From the NCBI RefSeq assembly GCF_029867415.1, contig NC_081185.1, forward strand, positions 82,220,469-82,284,468: DNA of 64,000 nt, given 5' to 3'. This stretch comes from Vicia villosa (lineage: Eukaryota; Streptophyta; Magnoliopsida; Fabales; Fabaceae). Below are positions 10,869-22,724 of this stretch, one piece after another; position 1 is the first letter of the stretch; every line of letters starts with the position of its first letter. The position numbers were made by a program, and so were the translations under genes. The notes under the pieces are model-generated. The model made no database searches. It saw nothing but the letters and a program-made list of their open reading frames with translations, and was not told where the DNA came from.

Positions 10869-11113
10869 AAAAATTAGGAATGTCTCCACCAAGGCTTGAA
10901 CTCACGCCCTTTAGGTCACATACCCAAAACCAAACCACTGGGCCAGCGCGCGCATGGTGATAGTGATACACATCCAACACATTATATTTTCAGATAAGCG
11001 TGTAAATCATGAAAAAAATAAAAGGAATAAAAAGTCTGGGGCGAGGGGGATTCGAACCCCAGACTTTGGGCATGAGGAGACTAAGAGCGCATGTGTGGCC
11101 ACTAGGGCAAGTT
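10869..11113 (-). other. tRNA-like segments in LTR A
   Basis: Two tRNA-like stretches on the minus strand. One (about 11113-11038) has a perfect B-box-like GGTTCGAATCC with a flanking GGGG/CCCC T-arm. The second (about 10955-10884) has GCGCGCGCTGGCCCAGTGG, an anticodon-arm-like hairpin and a B-box-like AGTTCAAGCC at 10893-10902. It is followed by a T6 run near 10871. The second aligns with the tRNA-like cassette of LTR B and lies at the same depth (~2.65 kb from the LTR start). These are degenerate, not functional tRNA genes. Confidence 0.55.
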
Positions 11114-12056
11114 ATTCAGTCGTTTATGAAACACCTATCATTAAATATAAAATAAACTCTGCCCTGAGGTTTGAAATTTGCGCGCCACCACCATTGTCAT
11201 CTTCTTCCTCAAGCTCCAACGATTTGGATTTCTGAACTCTCTCAATTCTCAACCATTTGCAGCGATATAAAGATGAAACTTGTTCTAAATTCACTCACGA
11301 TTCTAAATATGTAACTAACATAGACTGATATTAACTACATCTAACTAATTTACCAGAAATCGTGAAGAACCCTAAAACTTAAAAATCAAATTAAATGGCT
11401 ATACTGAAAGATAAATGAATGATGATAGAGGGTTTTCAATCCTCTGATGATGCTAAACAAGATAGAATCGAGCTTTAACTCAAAGAGTGCTTAAATTAAA
11501 GAAGTGAAGTTCAGGAACTTACCTCTGAAAATGGAGGTCGTGAGGATGATTGAGAGCACCTGGGTTTGAATGAATGATCTCAATAGCTTCCTTGAGACTC
11601 AATGATGCTAACTGAATGCTTATTGGAGCTTGAATCCTTCTGAATTGCTCTATGGACCTCCCTCGATTTAAGCTTCAAGTAGACATGGAGGTTGTTGAAT
11701 TTGGAGTTACAGATGAGCTGCAGCCATCTGGTTAGCTTCACTATGACCTGAGGAGTGTGCCTGGATGATTGGCTTGGCTTGAAACCTCCTGAATTACTCC
11801 ATGGTCCTCCAACTGCAAGTGCTCCAAATGAGAGGTGGAGGTGATGATTCTCCACGCCCAGAAGTGTTCCAGAGGTTTGGATCACCTCTAAATGCCTCCC
11901 TCAATGTGTTTGAATACTTATTTTCAAAGAGAGAGCTTTGGTTTGAAGAATCCGAGTCTTCTTGCCAAAGGACCTTTGAAAAAACTAAGTATGAAGAAAG
12001 AAAAGAGAAAGCAAGAATTCTGTTGCTTTGGTGTGTTTTTTGAATGAGAATGAGGC

Positions 12057-12070
12057 CTCTATTTATAGGC
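12057..12070 (-). promoter_or_regulatory. TATA box of LTR A
   Basis: The minus strand reads GCCTATAAATAGAG, about 1.55 kb into the LTR. LTR B has the near-identical CCTATAAATAG at the same depth, so this is the probable Pol II core promoter at the U3/R border. Confidence 0.7.
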
Positions 12071-13609
12071 AATTGGTTCAGTATAGTTGCAGAAGAGTGA
12101 GCTTGCTTAATGAAAGAAGTTTGGTTTCTTAAGCATGAAGGAAGTTTGCAAATATCTCTTATGCAATGATGAGAATTTTGATTCCATTTGATCAATCCCC
12201 TAGCCCTCGATTTTGCTTGATCTTAGGGGACAATTCTGAGCCAGAAATGAGCTCTAATTGGTTGGTGAGAAGATTCCTTGGGTGATTCATCAATTTGCCA
12301 TAAATTCACAAATGTAATCATTACATAATCACATGTTCTTGTTTTTAGAATCTTCTTCAATCCTTATGGCATGGTGAAAATGAATGCATGGCATGTTTTC
12401 AGATGTGTTATGGGTCGTGTAGCATCCATAATTGAGGTCATGTGCACAAAATTCCAAAGTTCCAAAATGATGCATGACCTATAATTTCACTTCATGAGGC
12501 CAACTTTGAACAAGCATAACTCTTAGCTCAAAATGAATTTGGAGAAGGTTGAACACAATTTGGAAAGCCCTAAACATCTACTTCAAATCATTAGTTTGGA
12601 GTTTCTTCAAAATCCTTTGGCAAATTTGTGAAAAATGAGGCCAAAGTTGGAAGAAAACTAGGTTAAAACACTTAGAAAAATTTCTAAGTGTTTATGGCCT
12701 AAAACTCCAAAATTTCCAAAACTCTTAAATGATTGATCTTTTGAAAAAAGTTCCTTTGTAAGATGTTGTTTTATTTTGCAAGATCTACAACTTTCATGTT
12801 GGAAGTTTTTTGAGTTGTGTAGGTGAAATTTTGAGTTCTCATCATGCCTTAAAAAACCCTAATTCCCGACTTTTTGCTCCTTGATGAATTTCTTTAAATT
12901 TCTTTGGTCAAATGGCTTCATTATCCATATATTGATGATATTGATCCTTAAAAGTCATGGTTTGACCAAAAAATCTCAAAAGTCAATGGTGATCCCATAC
13001 AGTTGACTTTTTTCCTGGTAAGGTGAGATTTTGGACTTTTGTGTAGAATCAAGATCTTCTCCTCAAATGAATGATGTAAATGGATTATATTGAGGTAGTA
13101 GAGATTCTTGAATCATGTCTTGAGTTTTGGATCCATGCCCTGATTAAAAGTCAACTATCTTGGTGAATTAGGTCAAAAACCCTAATTGTCGACCAGAGGA
13201 CAATGATGAGTGTAGACTTTGAATTGAGGTGTAATGTCCAGTGGATCTTGTCATATGAGTTATTTGAAGATGATTGATGTCTTTGAATGGTTTCCTGGGG
13301 CTTTTTAGGGTTTCCCAAAGGTGATCCCTGATTTTAGTCCTTGATAGGCTCCAAACCCTAGTCTGTTGACCTGAGTAATTCTGTACTTAGATGACTGGGG
13401 TGTCTAATCAATCATAGGTGAAATAATGAGGCTTTTGAGTCTTATGATTGTATTAGAGACTAATCCCTCTATTGATTGATCCTTTGCCTGAGTTTTCTTG
13501 TCTTTGAACACCCTCGATTGAATGCCAGACTGCCCTGGGTACTTACTTTGACTTGATGAAAATCCTGAAGATATGTCATCTCAGGGGGGTCAAAAATTAG
13601 GGTATGACA

Positions 13610-14768
13610 CTGACCCGAAGGTGGAGAGACCTTGTATCTCTACCTCGCCGTGGCCGCCGTGGCCGTCGAGGCCGTCAGTGCAACTTTAGTACGAGAAACC
13701 CCGGAGGGCTAGAGACCCATTTACTTCACGAGCAAAGCACTCCAAGGACTCGAAGTCAGATGCCAACAGATCGAAAAAGTCGGGCTCGCACTAGTGACCG
13801 TAGTAAGAAGACTCGGACACTACTTCCTGGCCCACACTATAATCGTGTGAACCGAGCAACCCATAAAACAATTGCTAGCACGTCCAGACATGACTGGGAG
13901 GATGCTCCGCTGGTCGCTAGAACTCGCAGAGTTCGACATAAAGTACGAAGGGAGAAAGGCCTTCAAAGCACAGGTCCTAGCAGACTTTGTGGCCAAAATG
14001 GCCTTCCCCAAGACAAAAAACAACAATGCCCAAAAATGGACCCTGTACGTGGACGGGGCATCAAGCTCATCCGGGAGAGGGGCAGGTATTATCCTAGAAA
14101 TCGGGGAGGGAACTCTCATAGAGGTATCCCTCTCCCTCTCATTCCCAACATCCAACAATCAGGCCGAATACGAAGCTCTGCTCGCCGGATTGCGCCTTGC
14201 AAACGATCTAGAAGCCGAGGAAATTGAGGTATTCACTGACTCTTAATTTGTCGCGTCCCACATCTCGGGCGAGTATCAGGTCAAAAACGAGACCCTCGAC
14301 GAATACTTAACCCTCGTGCGTGGAAGACTGGCTCGATTCAGAAGCGCCACAGTAAAACATATCCCAAGAGAACACAATTCTCGAGCGAATGTCCTGTCAA
14401 AACTAGCCAGTACGAGGAAGAAGGGGGGCAACAAATTCATGATCCAGGAAATACTACCAAAACCGGCACCGAATCCTCGCCCGGGCTAACGCTCGTAAAC
14501 ACAATCGGGGGCGCGTCCTGTTGGATGACCCCCGTATACAACTACTTAACAAGCGACCTTTTGCCCGACGATCCCAAAGAGGCCTCCACAGTCCGGAGGA
14601 GAGCCTGCTCCTACGTCTTGATCAAAATCGACTCTACAGACGAGGATTTGTTATACCCCTCCTAAAATGCATCGACGAGGGCACGATCCCCCACATACTC
14701 CGGGAAATACACGAAGTAATCAACTCCCAACACCTAGGAGGGAGATCCCTCGCTCGGAAAGCACTCCG
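13610..14768 (+). pseudogene. Element E: decayed Ty3/gypsy pol fragment (RNase H to integrase N-terminus)
   Basis: A plus-strand fragment of an element distinct from the Ogre copies. It is richer in GC than its surroundings. Readable pieces run in order: RT end and first RNase H (IYFTSKALQGLE, HYFLAHTIIVRT), then WTLYVDGASSSSGRGAGI and SNNQAEYEALLAGL of a second RNase H (about 14037-14246). A stop follows at 14244-14246, then the linker region (CWMTPVYNYLTSDLLPDDP) and, after a frameshift near 14620, the start of the integrase zinc region (GGRSLARKAL). The dual RNase H suggests the Tat lineage, perhaps Retand-like. It is cut on the left by LTR A and on the right by the assembly gap, and is not functional. 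Confidence 0.75.
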
Positions 14769-14868
14769 NNNNNNNNNNNNNNNNNNNNNNNNNNNNNNNN
14801 NNNNNNNNNNNNNNNNNNNNNNNNNNNNNNNNNNNNNNNNNNNNNNNNNNNNNNNNNNNNNNNNNNNN
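14769..14868. other. Assembly gap (100 N)
   Basis: Exactly 100 Ns, a conventional scaffold-gap size. The left side is element E and the right side is element C, so the true distance and even the adjacency are unknown. Confidence 0.99.
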
Positions 14869-15107
14869 AAGACGAACCAGCCTATTGCAATGAGATCGAT
14901 ACCAAACAAATGGAAGACAAATCATGGTTCCATGAAATACAAAGGTATCTCGAAACCCAGGAGTACCCTGAAGGGGCATCTATTAACGACAGAAAGTTTC
15001 TAAGGAGATTTGCCTCCAAATTCTTCCTAAGCAATGGAACTTAGTACAAACGCAACCATGACTCGACTTTACTTCGTTGCGTAAACAAGAAGGAAGCAGA
15101 ACAAATC
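14869..15107 (+). pseudogene. Element C: RNase H to integrase linker with nonsense codon
   Basis: The frame continues the Pol segment between the second RNase H and integrase (EPAYCNEIDTK, WFHEIQRYLETQEYPEGAS, FLRRFASKFFLSNG), closely matching element D at 63250-63460. An in-frame TAG at about 15042-15044 interrupts it where element D has a sense codon, after which the same frame continues into the integrase. C therefore cannot make full-length Pol. Confidence 0.8.
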
Positions 15108-16172
15108 ATGGAAGACATACACAATGGTACCTTCGGTACTCATTCCAACGGACATACAATGGCTAAAAAGATCCTAAGAGCAGGCTACTACTGGTCTACC
15201 ATGGAGACAGATTGCCATCATCATTCCAAAACTTGTCACAAATGCCAGATATATGCCGACAAAGTGCATGTACCTCCAGTTCCATTAAACGTTCTGACGG
15301 CTCCTTGGCCTTTCGCAATGTGGGGTATTGATATGATTGGAGAAATCAAACCTACTGCTTCCAACGGACATCGCTTCATCCTGGTCGCTATTGACTACTT
15401 CACAAAGTGGGTAGAGGCAGCTTCATATGCTTCTGTCACCAAGAATGTGGTAGCCAGGTTTATCAAGCACAATCTCATTTGTCGGTACGGCATCCCCGAA
15501 AGGATCATCACTGACAATGGCACGAATCTAAACAACAAAATGATTACTGAACTCTGCACGCAGTTCCAGATCAAACATCATAATTCTTCTCCATATCGAC
15601 CAAAGATGAACGGCGCTGTCGAAGCCGCCAACAAAAACATCAAGAAAATCATACAAAAGATGACAGTAACCTACAAAGACTGGCATGAGATGTTACCTTT
15701 TGCTCTTCATGGTTATCGCACATCTGCGCGTACTTCAACAGGGGCAACTCCATTCTCGTTAGTCTACGGTATGGAAGCAGTTCTCCCAATCGAAATCCAG
15801 ATTCCTTCCTTAAGGATCATGAAAGAAGCCGATCTAGACGAAGACGATTGGATTCAAACTCGATTCGACCAAATACACTTGATCAATGAGAAAAGACTTG
15901 CAGCTATCTGTCATGGCCAGCTATACCAAAAGCGCATGATCAAAGCATTCAACAAGAAAGTCAAAAGTCAAGCATACCAAACTGGTGGCTTGGTTATCAA
16001 ACGCATCATCTTACCACAAGGTGATCCCAGAGGCAAATGGACCCCCACCTACGAGGGACCATTCATAATCAAGAAAATATTCTCCGGCGGTGCCATGTTG
16101 CTTACCACCATGGATGGCGAGGATTTCCCACACCCTGTGAATGCGGACATAGTCAAAAAGTACTTTGCTTAA
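15108..16172 (+). CDS. Element C: integrase
   Basis: 354-codon open part of Pol; the Met is internal and not a true start. The HHCC zinc-binding module has His12, His16, Cys43 and Cys46 (THSNGH ... TCHKC). The DDE core has the first Asp in WGIDMIG (residue 75), the second in ITDNGTNL, and Glu in GAVEAANKN, exactly 35 residues after the second Asp (DD35E). The C-terminus has a GPY/F-type module (RGKWTPTYEGPFIIKK). No chromodomain is visible, as expected for the Tat lineage. The integrase frame itself looks undamaged, but an upstream stop and the gap make the element defective. The protein would insert retroelement cDNA into chromosomes. Confidence 0.9.
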   Translation: MEDIHNGTFGTHSNGHTMAKKILRAGYYWSTMETDCHHHSKTCHKCQIYADKVHVPPVPLNVLTAPWPFAMWGIDMIGEIKPTASNGHRFILVAIDYFTKWVEAASYASVTKNVVARFIKHNLICRYGIPERIITDNGTNLNNKMITELCTQFQIKHHNSSPYRPKMNGAVEAANKNIKKIIQKMTVTYKDWHEMLPFALHGYRTSARTSTGATPFSLVYGMEAVLPIEIQIPSLRIMKEADLDEDDWIQTRFDQIHLINEKRLAAICHGQLYQKRMIKAFNKKVKSQAYQTGGLVIKRIILPQGDPRGKWTPTYEGPFIIKKIFSGGAMLLTTMDGEDFPHPVNADIVKKYFA

Positions 16173-16190
16173 AAAAAAAAATACAGCTCG

Positions 16191-16330
16191 CTAAGTTGAA
16201 AACCTGAAAGGGCAACTTAGGCAAAAATGAGCGTCTCGGTGGATTGAAAACCCGAAAGGGCGATCCAGGCAAAAATTAGAGACAAAACAAATACAATCCC
16301 GGTAGGCTGAAAACCTGAAAGGGCAGCCTA
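16191..16330 (+). other. Three-hairpin RNA module after pol, element C
   Basis: It begins 19 nt after the pol stop. Hairpin 1 (16191-16220) has an 8-bp stem CTAAGTTG/CAACTTAG. Hairpin 2 (16240-16267) has TGGATTG/CGATCCA with one G-U. Hairpin 3 (16303-16330) has TAGGCTG/CAGCCTA. Each encloses AAAA and an inner CCY-GAAA-GGG hairpin with a GNRA-type loop, and is followed by a GGCAAAAATKAG-like tail. The same three-part module lies in B and D. Confidence 0.8.
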
Positions 16331-17548
16331 GGCAAAAATTAGGGAATAAAGCATACAACTATGTCCCGCTCAGCTGCCTACTCACCGACAAGGTTCAACA
16401 CCTCAAAGACACCGATCAGTCCAATCACTTTCTTCCAACAAGTGAGGGATGAGATGCTCGAAGACAGATTGGCAATAGCAGAATTGAAACTTGACTGGAT
16501 CGTTCTCACATAGCTATTTCTTTTCATAAATACTTTTCAAAACTTTCTGACAATTTCCTACTTCTAGGATTGTTGTCTCCCTATACTAATCCGCCTATCA
16601 CGGCACTTTTTCAAAAATCAATGCAGCTTATAACTAACATTTTCATTTTTTCTGTTTTGAATACGCGAGCATCCCAATGATATTTTGAATGAACATATGC
16701 ATTTGAATATGATTGATGTTTACCAGGAAAAACAGGAATAACATTCCGGACATGTCCCAATTATTTGGACATTATCCTAAACCAGCATCAGAAGGAAGTT
16801 TCCCCAATGGAGACACATTCCTCAACAAATCCCTCAAAGAGATTTTTCTTTCGAAAGAAGTCTTATTCCCCAGCAGGGTTGTTCCAGATTACTGTCTTCA
16901 GAAGGTGTGATCTCCGCACCCAAACTTGGTCAGATAGTGCATCGGAGGATTATGCATCTTCCTCATTCCCACTCCAAAGGGCGTCACAGTCCGAACTCTC
17001 AAAACTACTGTTCATCCCCGAGCAGTAATCAAAGATCCTTCAATAGAACATCCTGGTTCTCAAAGAATTTCCCCAACCCAGGGTACTCAAGCGAGACAGA
17101 AGATCATCAACAACCACGATGCCTTCACTTCCAAATGGCTAGCAGGGATTTATTTTCCCAATCGCAATGCCTTCATTTCTTGACAACTAAGCTGGGATTT
17201 ATTTTCCCAATCAGGAGCTTGACACGCTCTAAGCTGCATAAACCATGCATCACATTCACACTCATATTCACATTCACAATCATGCATCATACGCATATTC
17301 ATACACAACATAACTTGCATATTTCTCCTCTAGCTCGAGGATCTCATATCATACATGCATCATAGACATTGCATATTATTAACTTGATTTTTCAGGTAGA
17401 CAGATGTCTTCAGCAAAGATGTTCTCACTCACATGCAGTGTTCATCCTGAATCTTATTCAGACAAGCAGTCCTTTCAGATACAATCAAACCAAAGATTCA
17501 CTCTGAAGAACTCTCATTCTCAACTCATTTATCATCTAACATTGCTAG
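16331..17548 (+). other. 3' UTR of element C, first part
   Basis: Non-coding, about 1.2 kb. It contains segments shared with element D's 3' UTR (for example the bracketed TTCCCCAGCAGGG-like stretch near 16868-16880 and TTTATTTTCCCAATC near 17149 and 17200). ORFs here are short and not conserved in frame. Confidence 0.6.
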
Positions 17549-17771
17549 TCTAAGGCGATACCTCAGACGGTTCCAGAACGATCTAGCATTACAGATCTAA
17601 GGCGAAACCTCAGACGGTTCCAGGACGATCTAGCATTTCAGATCTAAGGCGATACCTCCGACGGTTCCAGAACGATCTAGCATTTCAGATCTAAGGCGAA
17701 ACCTCAGACGGTTCCAGAACGATCTAACATTGCAGATCTAAAGTGATACCTCAAATGGTTCCACAATGATC
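17549..17771 (+). repeat. 47-bp tandem repeat in 3' UTR of element C
   Basis: Nearly five head-to-tail copies start at 17549, 17596, 17643, 17690 and 17737, a constant period of 47 bp. The core is CTAAGGCGATACCTCAGACG followed by GTTCCAGAACGATCTAGCAT; the last copy is more diverged. Element D has the homologous array in its 3' UTR. Ogre 3' UTRs are known to carry such hypervariable tandem repeats. Confidence 0.9.
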
Positions 17772-18028
17772 AACTTTCAAATCCTTCATCAAGATATAAT
17801 CAACAGATTCATTCTGATGAACAAATCATCAACACATTGTCCAGGTGGCATCCGAAAGCCCATCTCAGGTAATGTTTCAATCTGCCAACAACATTTCACA
17901 GACAACATTCAAATGCAACTTCCAACATCTCTGCTGATCAAGGTAAGTGCAAATTTTCAGGGCATCTATTTATTCAATCATCTTCAACCCTCAGATTTCA
18001 GACAATCTCTTCAGGTTTAAGAAGATTG
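17772..18028 (+). other. 3' UTR of element C, last part
   Basis: About 250 nt between the tandem repeat and the polypurine tract. It matches the corresponding part of element D (cat-type segment with AGATGGGCTTTCAGATGCC on the plus strand of D near 60410). Non-coding. Confidence 0.5.
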
Positions 18029-18040
18029 AATAGGGGCAAC
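18029..18040 (+). other. Polypurine tract of element C
   Basis: AATAGGGGCAAC directly abuts the LTR start TGTTATACCCC. B and D have AATAGGGGCATC and AATAGGGGCAAC at the same place. Plus-strand DNA priming site. Confidence 0.8.
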
Positions 18041-20440
18041 TGTTATACCCCAAAATTTGCCCACATCTTTTTTAAGAAAACTTCAATCTGAAAATTAAGA
18101 GTTTCATATAAACATGGATTTTTATTTCAAATATCCTAAACATATGAAGTGCTTAAATTTCAGAATTTCTCTTACACAGTAACTTGGCTAACAGTGGAAT
18201 TTATTCTTACGCAAACGCCAAATGCTGTTCATTACACCACAAATACTATTTATTTATTTTACAGATAAATAGTACTAACACAGTTCATGCAGGGTTAAAT
18301 CTTTTTGCAGGCGCAAAAGCAGGAAACTCACACTGTACTGGTAACAATTGTTTTTGGTTTCCCACTAACTTTTGTACTATATTCCATTATTTTCAAAATC
18401 TTTTCAAATCTCTCCTTTCAAATTCAAATCTCAACTTTATTCTCCATCTCTCTTTTTCCAACAATACCTTACACTTTCTTTCAAATCTCACTTCCACTCA
18501 AATTTCCATTTGTACGGAATCACATCATTCCCCAACGTCTCTATCATCTTTCCATTCTATGAATACCTCTCATCCTTTTCACAAATCTCACATCAAATTC
18601 TAAATCATCTTTCAAATTTCTACTTCATCATCCATTTTCTTTCTTCTTTCCTAGCAAAAATGGCAAAATGGATAGAGACACTGCTTCTTACAGTCGTCAC
18701 CATTGTTACGGTGATCACAACTTTCTTCTGCTTGCACAGTCCTGAGGAGTGTGGACCTGCAATGGTTATGCTCCCAATCATCTACATGCTATTGATCATA
18801 GCATGGTTCATCAACCGTCATTTTTAAAGTTTGCCGTATTTCTTATTTCTTAAATGTACCGTTTATTCGTCGTACTGTTCAATATAGTATGTGATATTTG
18901 TACTGTCAGTATTAAATGTTGTGCTATTTGTCATAATATTGCTTAATTACTAAGATAATATTTTGTGTGTTTCTGCCAGTCAAATATTTCTATTTCTGTG
19001 CATTTAACAATTTTCAGGTTATTATCGGTAATTTTGCCCGCATACCGTAAATATCAGTTATTTATTATGTTTCTGTTTTCTAACAAGTCATGTAAATAAA
19101 TTTTCATGCTTCACACCAAACAAAAACAAAAATAACAACAAAGAAAAGAAAATTAACTTTGACAGTTGATTTTTCACTTTAACTGCTGCTTCAGTACACG
19201 AACAGTCGGTTGACAGACAAACTGCAGACAGTACAATTCACAGTGATTTGTACAATCAATCAAATCAATCATTCACAATTCAAATTTCCAAGATTTTTGT
19301 GTTAGAAGTCTTCTGAATATCACATGATTAGCAGAAACTCAACACTGCACAAAAATCAGGTACGCTTAACTGCCTCCTATACAGACAGTCCCTAATCAGG
19401 GTTTTTCTTGTTTTAACAGGAGCAACAAGTTTTGAGAGCTCAAATGGATTTCATATACATCCATACATCTCAAAGTACCATCATACAAATTTTCAAACTT
19501 CAATTCACTCAGACGCACCGTCAGCAGCTCAAACAGTCAACAGACGACCCGTTTGACCAAAAAAGTCAACTGACAGTCAAAAATGAAATTTTTTGTCAAA
19601 GTCCATATTTTGTCAAAGGATTCAACATTTGATCATTGGATGATCACAATTCATCAAGGAAAGATCAAAAATCAACAAAACCCTAAGATTCAAAATTAGG
19701 GTTTTTGCCTGAAAAGTCAACTCAACTTTGACTGATCATAACTCTCTCATCCTTCATCCAAAAAATGTCAACCAAAGCTCATTTTGAAGGAAATTCAATT
19801 ATCTTTCAAATGCAATTGATCCCATGGTCATAGCATTCACCATTTGAAAAATATGGCCAAAGACATTACAGGTCATTTTCAAAGTCAACAAAAAGACACT
19901 TTTTTCAAATGGACACACAAGGAGAACCAAAAATCATTTTGATATGAGACCAAAGACATTGGTTAGAGGACTCTTTGAGGTTTCCAAAAAGTGCAAGATC
20001 TCCTTCATATGACAAAAATTGAAGGATTTACACCTTGTTGAAGTTGGCTAAATTTTGGGAAAATGCATGAAATCAACATTGCTCAAAAATGTTTTTTTTC
20101 CAAAAGATGCCAAGTTTTTATGGTCCAAACATCTTTGCCATGATACTATGGGCCTCCCACGACCAAGACAAAGCCCACATCTATATTATCCATTTTTGAC
20201 ATGATTTTATCTTATTTTAAGATTAAAATCAAAAGAAAATTGCATGGATAATTGGTGACTTGGTCTCCAAGTATGACTCACCTCCAAAATCTTCAATTTT
20301 CTGCAGAAGATTGATGCCCAAGACAAGAGCATTGAATGGAGTCAAGGCTTGGTCAAAAATTCAAAGTTTTTTAATATTAAAGAACCAAACTTTCAACAAA
20401 GACAACTATAGCTTCTTGCTTCACTTCCAAGCAGCCTTTT

Positions 20441-20452
20441 GGCTATAAAAGG
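20441..20452 (+). promoter_or_regulatory. TATA box of LTR C
   Basis: GGCTATAAAAGG, about 2.4 kb into the LTR, followed by an AGAGAGACACGAAT-type segment that has a counterpart in LTR D. Probable core promoter. Confidence 0.65.
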
Positions 20453-22713
20453 AGTAGCATACTTCAGCAACAAAAGAGAGACACGAATTGAGGGCAAGAG
20501 CATAGCTATCATTATCATAAAATTCTCCAAAAAATACATACACTTTGTAATTTTCAAATTCTATATTCCAAGCAATATTAATACAAACAAAGCTTTCCAA
20601 TCATCTTCTCAAATCATATAGAGTAAGATTGAACTCCTAACATAGTCCCATGAGAGTCGTATAGTGAGCATAGTGTTCTTCATGTACATATGCACTTGAC
20701 TTTCGTTTTCTTATATGCAATCAATTTCCATGTAAACTAACCACCCTAATATGTTCATAAGGTCCTATAGGAGTGATCTGGGCTTTAACATGAGAGTTAC
20801 CACGTGAGAATCACCTCATGCCATTAACAAATACATATAAGTGTTCAAACTTTGATATCTTCGAATCCCTAGCTACAGACCTCAAACCACAAAACTAATG
20901 CTATATTTGGACTCAGGGCATCCTAATTAGGGGATCTGGGTCACTTTCATTCATTCTTAACGTTTGTTTTTTGCAGGTTGTGAAGTTACCAAAAGCTGCA
21001 TTTTTATTGTTAAAATAGGGGAGGTTAAAAACCCCCGCTATTTGAGTCCAAAAACCAGACTTCTGGAGGTTGAAGACGACCACGCGTCCCAGCGTGGTTC
21101 GTCAGCCCAGCCTTGACTTTTCTGCATGCATGCGTGGCTCATCCCACGCTTCTCATTCGCTGGTCAGCCAGCGTGGGTCCCAGGGTGGACTTTGAAAGTT
21201 CCATTAATCACACGCACTGATTACCATGTTATTATGATGCAACCTCAAGATCTGAGCCCTTGAATCACTTCAACCTTTAATCCAACGCATCAGACACGCA
21301 TACACACCATGGAGCCTCAGCTCCTCACCACACTGAATCAGTATCCTTTCTATTTTTATTTTATTTTTTATTTTATTTTAATTTCTTTGTTAAATTAATT
21401 AAAAATAGTTTTAAAATTCAAAAAATCCCACAAAAAATATTTTAAACTTCTAAAATAATATATTATTTTATGAAACAAAAATATTTTATTTTTCTTCAAA
21501 ATTTCAATATTTTTCATAATTAATTAGTATGTATTTGTATATTTGCTTATTAATTATTTTAATTAGTCAAAAAATCATAAAAAAATTGTTCTTTGTGTTA
21601 AATATTGTTTATATATCATAAACTAATTTTGTACATATTTAGGATAATTTTATCATTAAGTTTTAATTATTTGTGTAATTATTTGCATAATTATGTTTTG
21701 ATTAACTTAAAAAATTCAAAAACAATTTCAAAAATCCCAAAAAAAATTAGTTTTGTTCTAAAATCAATTAACAAACATTTTGTACATATTTTTAAACTTA
21801 TTTGCTAGGTTTAATCATATTTCCATCTTTTCTCTATTTTAAATTAATTAATAATGCATTAATTATATTTAAAATAAATCACAAAAATACAAAAATATGC
21901 CTTTTATTTCTTGCAATTTAAAATTCCTAGATAAATGTATAGGATGTCAAATTCATGTAAATAGGCTAGTTTACATTTCCCGCACAATCGATGTAATAGC
22001 GTAGATTTACTTTCTGCACTTTACATTTCCGCATTTTAATTTCCAGCACCCATATAAACTGCGTGTATGTCGAAGATAAAACTGAACCGTCAGATCACTA
22101 ACTTCAAAGATAAATATCTGAATTCAATCACAATCACATTTGCACCTCCTAGGGTAATCCCTTTTCACTCTTTTCAAAATCAAAGTTACATTTCTACTGT
22201 TTCGAGTACAAAATCGAACCTTTTGTTTATATCCGACGAATGGATAGATTTTTAAAGGGAACAAGGATAAAGACCTCCTAACTCAGGGTAGACCTCCTAG
22301 TTTGCTTGCTCAAAAAATCAAAACAAACAAAATTCTCATACACTGTTGTTTTTCAAAACAAATTTTCCAAAAGACAATATTTTGTATACATCCAAACACG
22401 GATCATTACAAAATTAACGTTCTTTTCAAAACATCTTTCGAAAGATAAACAAGCATTTGTATATATCCGCACAAGGATCATTACAAATTCTATTTGCAAA
22501 GGTATTTCAAAAACACAGGTAAAAGCATTCCGAATTAATTGAAAAGTAAAGCAAATGAGCTAAGCAAACTAAAGAGCCCATGGATAACCATGGATACAAA
22601 GGGTGCTAACACCTTCCCTTTGTATAACCTACCCCCTTACCCAGAATCTCTCAAAGGTCTTTTTTCTGTTTCTTTTATAAACCTTTCCTTCATTGGATAA
22701 AATAAAAGGTCGG

Positions 22714-22724
22714 TGGCGACTCTG
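22714..22724 (+). other. PBS-like motif inside LTR C
   Basis: TGGCGACTCTG equals the first 11 bases of element A's primer binding site but lies about 105 bp inside the LTR end. LTR D has TGGCGACTCT at the same place (55510-55519). Confidence 0.6.

Larger units (their letters stand above)
7493..13609 (-). mobile_element. 5' LTR of Ogre-like element A
   Basis: A 6,117 bp LTR in minus orientation. It starts TGTCATACCC at 13609 and ends CCACA at 7493, directly before the PBS. It carries a TATA box (12057-12070), tRNA-like segments (about 10870-11113), two families of internal short repeats (8440-9357), and the conserved LTR-end block near 7742-7775 that all four Ogre-type LTRs share. The start is abrupt against a foreign pol fragment at 13610. 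The second LTR is outside the window, so the target-site duplication cannot be tested. Confidence 0.85.

Noticed and set aside
10954..11235. 93-codon plus-strand ORF in LTR A
   Set aside because: It is the antisense of the tRNA-like segment and flank, with no domain.
13604..14227. 207-codon Arg/Ser-rich ORF in element E
   Set aside because: Wrong frame of an RNase H fragment; composition results from the GC-rich antisense-phase reading.
17549..17771. CRISPR-like array
   Set aside because: Units are directly tandem without unique spacers, and this is plant retrotransposon UTR.
19432..19632. ORF in LTR C resembling one in LTR D (58555-58821)
   Set aside because: Similarity follows from shared LTR DNA; the frames end at different places and D continues where C stops.
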